Positions 1 to 4,576 of a DNA stretch of 7,558 bases are shown here, one piece after another (positions within the stretch are counted from its first letter, which is position 1; each line of letters starts with the position of its first letter). This stretch comes from Oscillospiraceae bacterium (GTDB lineage Bacteria > Bacillota_A > Clostridia > Oscillospirales > Ruminococcaceae). The notes beneath the pieces were generated by a model. It had not been told where the DNA came from. It saw nothing but the letters and a program-made list of their open reading frames with translations, and made no database searches. Made by a program: the position numbers and the translations under genes. The stretch lies in assembly GCA_017440445.1 (NCBI GenBank), contig JAFSHE010000041.1:1-7558 (forward strand), given 5' to 3'.

Positions 1-42
1 ACGCTGTTCCGTTTCAATGTATAACTGTAAAAGGAAAGAACA

Positions 43-783
43 ATGAACAAGGTCATCCGAGGAAAAAATGCAAACAACAAAAAAGTAGTCGGGCTGTTCG
101 TGGGACAGGTCATCCTGGGCGTTATGCCTGTGCTGCTGCTTGTTGCATTTGTGGGCTTTAAGCTGTATGACAGGCCTATTATCGCTGCGGTGTTTATAGG
201 TCTTATTTTCCTGTGCAACGTAGCCTACGCCATTCTCGGACGAAGATACTGCGTGCTAAGCTCGGGTGTAAAGGGAGAGAAACGGCTGTACCGTGCGGTC
301 AGAAGGCTCAGCGGCAACAACATCGTTTTCAGAAATCTCCCCGTCCGATACAAGAGGGGCAGGTCGGAGCTTGACCTGCTGATAGTACGTCATACGGGAA
401 TAATCATCGTTGAGGTAAAGAACCATTCGGGTACTATCTCGGGCGGATGGAAGTCTGACAAATGGTTACAGAAGAAGTTCTACCGTGACGGAAAAAACTC
501 ACAGCAGGAGATGGATAATCCCATCAAGCAGATGCGCAGGCAGCGTGATATCGTTAAGAGCATCCTTACCGCCGCAGGCGAGGATGTGTGGATAGATACG
601 GTGCTGTATTTTTCCTCGCCAAATGCGAAGCTGAGGCTTTCCCTGCGTGAAAACGACTATGTATGCTCCAGCGAGGCAGAGCTTATCGCTTTTCTCGAGG
701 AGTATCAGGGCGGCGAAACGCTGTCCATGTCCCGCATGCAGAGGATAGCTGAGATACTCCGCAAGGCTTCGGGCGAGGCCTGA
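43..783 (+). CDS. Membrane-anchored NERD-domain (nuclease-related) protein
   Basis: A 246-residue protein. Two hydrophobic segments, at about residues 15-40 and 46-65, should anchor it in the membrane. They are followed by a NERD domain at about 75-200. Visible NERD features are the opening GVKGE (75-79), ELDLLIV (109-115), the strand ending in EVKNHSG (124-130) and a downstream NP..Q (159-163). D111, E124 and K126 match the D...ExK layout of restriction-endonuclease-like folds. NERD proteins are predicted nucleases or nucleic-acid processing factors, but activity is rarely shown, so the biochemical role is unknown. The ATG is preceded by AAGGAAAG about 5 bases upstream, which supports this start. 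A TATAAC at 20-25 may be its -10 box, but the -35 region is outside the window. A terminator at 804-831 ends the transcript. The tail (about 205-246) is helical and unassigned. Family assignment is confident; function is not. Confidence 0.85.
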   Translation: MNKVIRGKNANNKKVVGLFVGQVILGVMPVLLLVAFVGFKLYDRPIIAAVFIGLIFLCNVAYAILGRRYCVLSSGVKGEKRLYRAVRRLSGNNIVFRNLPVRYKRGRSELDLLIVRHTGIIIVEVKNHSGTISGGWKSDKWLQKKFYRDGKNSQQEMDNPIKQMRRQRDIVKSILTAAGEDVWIDTVLYFSSPNAKLRLSLRENDYVCSSEAELIAFLEEYQGGETLSMSRMQRIAEILRKASGEA

Positions 784-803
784 TATGTCATAAAAATATC
801 GTG

Positions 804-831
804 AAAGAGATCCGTAAAGGGTCTCTTTTTT
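804..831 (+). terminator. Intrinsic terminator of the NERD gene
   Basis: An 8-bp stem, AGAGATCC (806-813) with GGGTCTCT (819-826) and one G-T wobble, has a GTAAA loop and runs straight into six T's (826-831). It begins about 20 bases after the NERD stop codon and should end that transcript. Confidence 0.85.
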
Positions 832-838
832 GTTGTTC

Positions 839-867
839 TTTACAAAAGTGGCAGGAAACCGCATAAT
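839..867 (+). promoter_or_regulatory. Candidate sigma-A promoter of the putative small RNA
   Basis: TTTACA at 839-844 and CATAAT at 862-867 each match the consensus at five of six positions and are separated by exactly 17 bases. The pair starts just after the NERD terminator, so it would define a new transcript beginning near 874. No ribosome site and credible reading frame follow it before the next terminator. This is a sequence match only, in AT-rich DNA, so chance cannot be excluded. Confidence 0.4.
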
Positions 868-873
868 AGCACC

Positions 874-1008
874 GAATGAGAAGTTTTTTGCGGAAAAAGT
901 GTGTAATTCTCAGTTGTGCAGCATGAACAGGGCGAAAAAATTGTTGCATTTTCACAAAAGAAAAATCGCAGGATCTGCATTGTGCCGTGCAGGTCCTGCA
1001 ATTTTTTT
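874..1008 (+). ncRNA. Putative small RNA, about 135 nt
   Basis: This stretch is bracketed by a 17-spaced promoter (839-867) and a strong terminator (961-1008), and it has no convincing coding frame. Just after the predicted start is a hairpin: TGAGAA (877-882) pairs with TTCTCA (907-912), and inside it a T run (885-889) pairs with an A run (894-898) around a GCGG loop. A mostly unpaired, A-rich middle (913-960) follows, and the terminator stem forms the 3' end. A structured 5' end, an open middle and a 3' terminator are the usual layout of a regulatory RNA. I do not recognise it as tmRNA, SRP RNA, RNase P RNA or 6S RNA. Existence is an inference; function is unknown. Confidence 0.35.
961..1008. 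terminator. Strong, probably bidirectional terminator hairpin
   Basis: A 12-bp stem (968-979 with 988-999, one G-T wobble) encloses the 8-base loop TTGTGCCG. Seven T's follow at 1002-1008 on the plus strand, and five A's precede it at 961-965, giving a T run on the minus strand. It lies about 180 bases beyond the NERD terminator with no gene between them. That is the main reason to suspect an unannotated transcript ending here. No minus-strand gene lies immediately to its right, so plus-strand use is more likely. Confidence 0.75.
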
Positions 1009-1027
1009 GTTTCGTTCCTTCATAAAA

Positions 1028-1191
1028 GTTTTCAACAATATCAACGTGGAAAATTGTTAAAATCATCGTTGAAAACGTTAAAATGTTGAGTCTTTTGCGG
1101 TGGTTTTCAACATAACTCGAAATAAAATGGCGGTATTATCACATTATCTTCATTTTTCTCTGTTGAAAACGTTGTTGAATACGTTGAAAAA
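1028..1191. repeat. Cluster of GTTGAAAAC / GTTTTCAAC repeats
   Basis: The 9-mer GTTGAAAAC occurs exactly on the plus strand at 1068-1076 and 1162-1170, and in the opposite orientation (GTTTTCAAC) at 1028-1036 and 1103-1111. Two near copies follow, GTTGAATAC at 1174-1182 and GTTGAAAAA at 1183-1191, the last two abutting. The copies form two inverted pairs: 1028-1036 with 1068-1076, and 1103-1112 with 1161-1170 (10 bp). Spacing is irregular, so this is not a CRISPR array. The copies at 1068 and 1162 extend to TGAAAACGTT, close to a cre/LacI-type half site. A multi-site protein-binding region fits best, but the binder is unknown. Confidence 0.6.
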
Positions 1192-1384
1192 GTGTTGCAT
1201 TATTTAACCACTTAGTTTCATGTCAATTCATCATTCATCCTTGCCTTGTTAAGATGTTTTAACACTTATAGTAATATTTATAAAACATTTGTCGGTTTGT
1301 AATTGTACATTTTGTCAGATATGCAGAACAAAGCGTAAAAGCACGTTTCTTAACATATAATTTATACACAAAAGCATCCATTTA
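1192..1384. other. AT-rich non-coding stretch with one short inverted repeat
   Basis: No reading frame, RNA gene or strong promoter pair is convincing here. The only structure seen is a perfect 6-bp inverted repeat, TGTTAA (1247-1252) and TTAACA (1259-1264) with a 6-base spacer, which could be an operator. A lone TATAAT at 1356-1361 has no acceptable -35 box 16-18 bases upstream. Confidence 0.4.
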
Positions 1385-1393
1385 TGGTATGAT
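1385..1393 (+). promoter_or_regulatory. Extended -10 promoter of the 67-residue gene
   Basis: TGGTATGAT fits the extended -10 form (TGn followed by TATGAT at 1388-1393). The matching -35 position (1365-1370, TACACA, 17-base spacing) is only a moderate match, as is usual when an extended -10 is present. It predicts a start near 1400 and a leader of about 40 purine-rich bases before the ATG at 1440. Confidence 0.5.
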
Positions 1394-1439
1394 ATAGGTG
1401 CTAATAAAAAGCAGAAAAAAAGAAAAGAGGACAAAGAAA

Positions 1440-1643
1440 ATGTGGCAGCTTACAACAGAAGAAATGACAAACGAGGACGGAGTTACGTATATCGCCTACG
1501 GACTTCGCTGCGGGGATTATCGCATAGCGGATTTCAGCTCCGTTATGGAGGAAACGGAGGCGCTTATCAGCCTTATGAACCGCCATGCGGTATCTCCCAT
1601 CCATGCCAGGGATGTTATAGAAAACTATTTCGCCGCCCTCTGA
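1440..1643 (+). CDS. Small DUF6514-like protein of unknown function
   Basis: A 67-residue, soluble-looking acidic protein with no signal peptide or membrane segment. The ATG at 1440 is preceded by GAGG (1427-1430) at a 9-base gap. A GTG at 1398 would add 14 basic residues, but it lies at the predicted transcription start and has no ribosome site, so I rejected it. The N-terminal half reads as beta strands (TYIAYGLRC, DYRIADFSSV). The C-terminal half holds a helix, EETEALISLMNRH, then SPIHARDVIENYF. That ending resembles the SPIH..DVVEDF signature I recall from DUF6514 proteins of Clostridia, which have no assigned role; this comes from memory, not a search. The gene is monocistronic and convergent with dprA, and a hairpin overlaps its stop codon. 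The upstream repeat cluster may regulate it. Confidence 0.75.
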   Translation: MWQLTTEEMTNEDGVTYIAYGLRCGDYRIADFSSVMEETEALISLMNRHAVSPIHARDVIENYFAAL

Positions 1644-1661
1644 GGCACAGAAGGCGGCGAA
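1629..1661. terminator. Hairpin between convergent genes, probable bidirectional terminator
   Basis: TTCGCCGCC (1629-1637) pairs perfectly with GGCGGCGAA (1653-1661). Past a single C/A mismatch the stem continues with TCTG/CAGA around the loop AGGCA, giving about 13 paired bases. The stop codon of the small gene (1641-1643) sits inside the hairpin, and the dprA stop codon is 21 bases to its right. T runs on both sides are weak (AAATTTTA on plus, ATAGTTTT on minus), so termination may be less efficient than at the other hairpins. Confidence 0.6.
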
Positions 1662-1682
1662 GGAGTATTAAATTTTATGCGC

Positions 1683-2924
1683 TTAAAGGAGAGAATATGT
1701 CGCATCCTGATTTCGGATGACTATCTCCTCAAGCTCCAGGTCAAGAAGCAGGTCGCAGGCTTCTCGGTATGAAAGCCCCGTGTTTTCCAGCAGCTCGTCC
1801 ATGGTGAGAGGCTTAGGATAGAGAGCATTTACTATCTTTGCATTCTCCTCGCTCATGGAGGAGGTGTCGGGCATTTTTGCAGGAGCGGAATTTTTCGGTG
1901 TTTCGTCTGATGTTTTGGCCGTGGGCTGAGGCTTGTTTTCTGGGATGACGGCACTTTTGGTGGTGCTTTTTGGCTTTGTGCGCTGTGACACAGCGGGAGC
2001 AAGTGCGTTTTTTAGTTGCGTCAGTCTATCCGAAAACACAGGTTCTTCTCTGAATGTATCGTATAGCACCTCTGCTATATCATACGCTCCCGAAACGACT
2101 GTCGCACCCCTGCGGATAAGCGGAAAAACTCCGCTGAAACGGTCTGCGAAGATATCGTGCGGCGGGATGACGAAAAGCGGTCTGCCCTGCTCGAATGTAC
2201 GCTCTGCGGTGAGCAGCGCTCCGCTGCGGGAGGCAGCCTCGGTCACGAGAGTACCCATCGCCATGCCTGAGATTATCCTGTTTCGATAGCGGAAGTAGGA
2301 GGATGAAACTGTGGTGTGCGGCAGCAGCTCGGATATTATCGCTCCGCCGTTTTCGATGATGGAATTCTTCAGTTCCTCGTTTTCGGCGGGGTAGTTTACA
2401 AGTATTCCGCAGCCGAGGACGCCAGCTGTTATTCCGCCCCAGTCGATGGCGGCACGATGTGCGGCAGCGTCGATGCCTACGGCAAGTCCGCTGATGATGG
2501 CTGCACCGTTACGGGCAAGCTCCCCGCAAAGTGCGGTGGTGACCTTTCTTCCGTATTCCGAGGGGCTGCGTGGACCTACTGCCGCAACAGACGGGACTTC
2601 CCTGAGTGCAGCCAGTGTTCCCTTTACAAAAAGCACTATCGGCGGGTCTGGTATCCTGCGCAGCAGCGGTGGATACTCCTCGTCGTCGAGGGTAAGCATA
2701 CGTATTCCGTGCTGCTCGCACTCGGATATAATGGCTTTTACATCACGGTTGCGGGTGCGCTCGGCACGCTTTTTCTCCTGCTCGGACAGCAGGTCGCATC
2801 TGCCGTCACGCATGGCGCGTGCAGCCTCTAAAGCGGAGCAGTACCGTTTAATCAGTTCTGCGGTGCGGTTATTGTGCGGCAGCATTACCAGCAGTATCCA
2901 CAGCCAGACTTCAATGTTGTTCAT
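1683..2924 (-). CDS. dprA: DNA-processing protein DprA (Smf family)
   Basis: A 413-residue DprA, the cytoplasmic protein that binds incoming single-stranded DNA during natural transformation and loads RecA. An N-terminal helical (SAM-like) region spans about 1-75, then the Rossmann-like core about 80-290. Core motifs are VAAVGPRSPSEYG (113-125), GLAVGIDAAAH (146-156), GCGILVNYPAEN (171-182), YRNRIISG (213-220), TEAASRSGALLTA (228-240) and GRPLFVIP (247-254). A Pro/Thr/Lys-rich linker (about 305-355) leads to a C-terminal winged-helix domain (357-413), as in long DprA forms. The start codon has an excellent GGAGG site (2930-2934) five bases upstream. The usual GSR of the first motif is GPR here. 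The gene lies 63 bases downstream of the GH13 gene on the same strand, with a terminator between, so expression probably needs read-through or its own weak promoter. DprA is widespread in bacteria not known to be competent, so its presence does not prove transformation. Confidence 0.93.
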   Translation of the reverse strand: MNNIEVWLWILLVMLPHNNRTAELIKRYCSALEAARAMRDGRCDLLSEQEKKRAERTRNRDVKAIISECEQHGIRMLTLDDEEYPPLLRRIPDPPIVLFVKGTLAALREVPSVAAVGPRSPSEYGRKVTTALCGELARNGAAIISGLAVGIDAAAHRAAIDWGGITAGVLGCGILVNYPAENEELKNSIIENGGAIISELLPHTTVSSSYFRYRNRIISGMAMGTLVTEAASRSGALLTAERTFEQGRPLFVIPPHDIFADRFSGVFPLIRRGATVVSGAYDIAEVLYDTFREEPVFSDRLTQLKNALAPAVSQRTKPKSTTKSAVIPENKPQPTAKTSDETPKNSAPAKMPDTSSMSEENAKIVNALYPKPLTMDELLENTGLSYREACDLLLDLELEEIVIRNQDATYSLL

Positions 2925-2951
2925 TGTAAGCCTCCTTCAGTGTTGTATGCC

Positions 2952-2976
2952 AAAAAGGCGGCAGAATGCCGCCTTT
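2952..2976 (-). terminator. Intrinsic terminator after the GH13 gene
   Basis: A perfect 10-bp stem, AAAGGCGGCA (2954-2963) with TGCCGCCTTT (2967-2976), has a 3-base loop. Read on the minus strand it ends in a run of five T's (2952-2956). It begins 11 bases past the GH13 stop codon and ends 15 bases before the dprA ribosome site, so it either separates the two genes or sets dprA expression by partial read-through. Confidence 0.85.
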
Positions 2977-2987
2977 CGCTCTGTATA

Positions 2988-4310
2988 TCAGACTTTAAGC
3001 ACCATGCTGGAGTATGCGGGCAGGGTAAGTCCGCCAAGCTCCACCTCAGTATCGGTCAGCAGGTCGATGGCCTTTCCGCCACGGTTGAGGTTGAATGTGA
3101 AAGGCGCTCCGTCAGCGTTGATAAGCGTAATGAGCGTTTCGCTGTCGCAGCTTCTGGAGAAGGCATACTGACGGTTTGTAAGCTGCTCCTGCTTATAGCC
3201 GCCCCATGCAGCCGCAGGATGCTCCTTCTGTATCTTTGCAAGCGCTCCGAGGTGAGCGGTAAGGTCGCATATACCCTCGTTCTTCATCTTTTCAAGATCG
3301 AACTGAGGACGCAGTGCGTCATCGCCGCCGCCACGCTTGTCGCCGAGCGTGCCGAATTCACTTCCGTAATATACTGCGGGAATTCCCGGCATCATGAACA
3401 TAAGTGTGTAGATAGGCGCAAGATGCTCCTTAACCTTAAGCATGGACGCAATTCTTGTAACATCGTGGTTGTCCACAAAGGTGAACAGGTGCTTTCCACG
3501 GTAGATGCACCAGTTTTCTCCGCCAAACTGACGGTTGATGGAGTGCGCTATCTCGAACATGTTCATGTCGTTGAAGCTGGAGAAAAGTCCCTTGTAGCAC
3601 TCGTAGTTGGTAACGCTGTCCAGCATTTCGGGGTTCATCCATGTGTTGTAGTCGCCGTGGAGAGTTTCGCCCAGCAGGAAGAAATCCTCTGCCAGCCACT
3701 TGCAGTGACCACGCAGCTCTCTCAGGAAGTTGAGATCCAGACAGTATGCAACATCAAGGCGCAGACCATCGATACCGAATTCGTTCTTCCAGCCTGTGAT
3801 ACATTCCTTGATGTAGTTCTTTACATCGGGGTTGTAGAGGTTGAGCTTTACAAGCTCGTAGTGACCCTCCCAGCCCTCGTAGTAGAAGCCGTCGTTATAG
3901 GGCGAGTTTCCGTCGCCGATGTGGAACCAGTCCTTTTTTGCGCTTGCGTGCTTGTGCTCACGCACATCACGGAATGCACCGAAATCTCTGCCCACGTGGT
4001 TGAATACGCCGTCCAGAACGACACGTATACCGTTCTCGTGCAGGGCGTCGCAGACCTTTTTAAAGTCCTCGTTGGTGCCGAGGCGGCGGTCTATCTTCGT
4101 GTAGTCGATGGTGTCGTAGCCGTGAGCCACAGACTCAAACACAGGACCGAAGTATATTGCGTTGCATCCAAGCTCCTTGATGTGGGGAATGTCCTCGATA
4201 AGTTTAAGTATCACGTGTGAAGGCTCAGAGCTTTGGTCGTTGACACGCTCGCAGCCGAAATATCCGATAGGATAGATATGATAAAATACTGCATTTTCAA
4301 ACCAGTTCAT
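2988..4310 (-). CDS. GH13 alpha-amylase-family glycoside hydrolase, cytoplasmic
   Basis: A 440-residue (beta/alpha)8-barrel enzyme with all four GH13 regions: DGVFNH (100-105), GLRLDVAYCL (182-191) with nucleophile D186, LLGETLHGD (212-220) with acid/base E215, and FVDNHD (278-283) with transition-state stabiliser D283. A C-terminal beta domain occupies about 365-440. There is no signal peptide or carbohydrate-binding module, so it probably cleaves imported maltodextrins or related alpha-glucans inside the cell. Exact specificity (alpha-amylase, maltodextrin glucosidase or cyclomaltodextrinase type) cannot be read from sequence, and no N-terminal neopullulanase-type domain is present. The start at 4310 has AGGAG seven bases upstream. 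An in-frame ATG at 4346 lies too close to the predicted transcription start and lacks a ribosome site. A TTGACA/TATAAT promoter (4364-4392) drives it, with a cre site further upstream. It is divergent from the EAL gene. Confidence 0.92.
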   Translation of the reverse strand: MNWFENAVFYHIYPIGYFGCERVNDQSSEPSHVILKLIEDIPHIKELGCNAIYFGPVFESVAHGYDTIDYTKIDRRLGTNEDFKKVCDALHENGIRVVLDGVFNHVGRDFGAFRDVREHKHASAKKDWFHIGDGNSPYNDGFYYEGWEGHYELVKLNLYNPDVKNYIKECITGWKNEFGIDGLRLDVAYCLDLNFLRELRGHCKWLAEDFFLLGETLHGDYNTWMNPEMLDSVTNYECYKGLFSSFNDMNMFEIAHSINRQFGGENWCIYRGKHLFTFVDNHDVTRIASMLKVKEHLAPIYTLMFMMPGIPAVYYGSEFGTLGDKRGGGDDALRPQFDLEKMKNEGICDLTAHLGALAKIQKEHPAAAWGGYKQEQLTNRQYAFSRSCDSETLITLINADGAPFTFNLNRGGKAIDLLTDTEVELGGLTLPAYSSMVLKV

Positions 4311-4363
4311 AAAAATACTCCTAAAAAAGAAAATTTGTGCCTGCATTCACAGGCTGTTAGTTT

Positions 4364-4392
4364 ATTATACACGAAATCACGAAAGATGTCAA
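4364..4392 (-). promoter_or_regulatory. Consensus sigma-A promoter of the GH13 gene
   Basis: Read on the minus strand, a perfect -35 TTGACA (4387-4392) and a perfect -10 TATAAT (4364-4369) are separated by 17 bases. Transcription should start near 4357, giving a leader of about 47 bases. Such a full-consensus promoter implies strong basal expression unless repressed. No operator overlaps it; the cre site is centred about 113 bases upstream of the predicted start. Confidence 0.85.
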
Positions 4393-4462
4393 GTTTTTTG
4401 TAGAAAATAACCAAACAAAACCAAAAAAGTTTGCACACTTATGAAAATTTAGCACAAACGTA

Positions 4463-4491
4463 TTGAAAACGGTTTCATAAAGTGATATAAT
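4463..4491 (+). promoter_or_regulatory. Sigma-A promoter of the sensor/EAL gene
   Basis: TTGAAA (4463-4468) and a perfect TATAAT (4486-4491) are separated by 17 bases, predicting a start near 4498 and a leader of about 80 bases. The -35 box and the first half of the spacer lie inside the cre operator, so a bound LacI-family protein would block RNA polymerase. Confidence 0.8.
4464..4477. promoter_or_regulatory. cre operator (CcpA or other LacI-family regulator)
   Basis: TGAAAACGGTTTCA matches the cre consensus TGWAANCGNTNWCA at every position and is almost palindromic. It overlaps the -35 box of the EAL promoter, the classic position for carbon catabolite repression. It is also upstream of the divergent GH13 promoter, where it could activate or act through looping. 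A maltose-specific LacI-type repressor is an equally possible binder, because these proteins share operator shapes; no regulator gene lies in the window. Confidence 0.75.
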
Positions 4492-4576
4492 AAAACTGCT
4501 ATTAAATAAGTAAATAATACCACTGTGCCGTGTGTTCTTTGCGGGCAGAGGGATTTATCATATTCGGGAGAGCGTT

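Noticed and set aside
830..1060. A 76-codon plus-strand frame with a TTG start in the intergenic region, and a 92-codon minus-strand frame at 788-1066
   Set aside because: Both run through a strong terminator hairpin and have no ribosome site or recognisable composition.
1028..1191. CRISPR array
   Set aside because: The repeats are only 9 bases long, occur in both orientations and have irregular spacing.
1362..1370. TTATACACA, a match to the DnaA-box consensus, plus TTTTCAACA-like copies in the repeat cluster
   Set aside because: One consensus match is expected by chance in a window this size, the cluster copies deviate at two positions, and no replication gene is nearby. There is no basis for calling an origin.
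2874..4220. A 448-codon plus-strand open frame opposite the GH13 gene
   Set aside because: It is antisense to a gene with all four catalytic regions, has Val/Ala-rich low-information sequence with no known motif, and lacks a ribosome site. It reflects codon bias of the real gene.
4339..4354. Small inverted repeat GCCTG/CAGGC in the GH13 leader
   Set aside because: A 5-bp stem with a 6-base loop and no neighbouring support is within chance.
4498..4576. Possible c-di-GMP or other riboswitch in the leader of the EAL gene
   Set aside because: The leader is only about 80 bases and shows no recognisable aptamer or terminator/anti-terminator pair.
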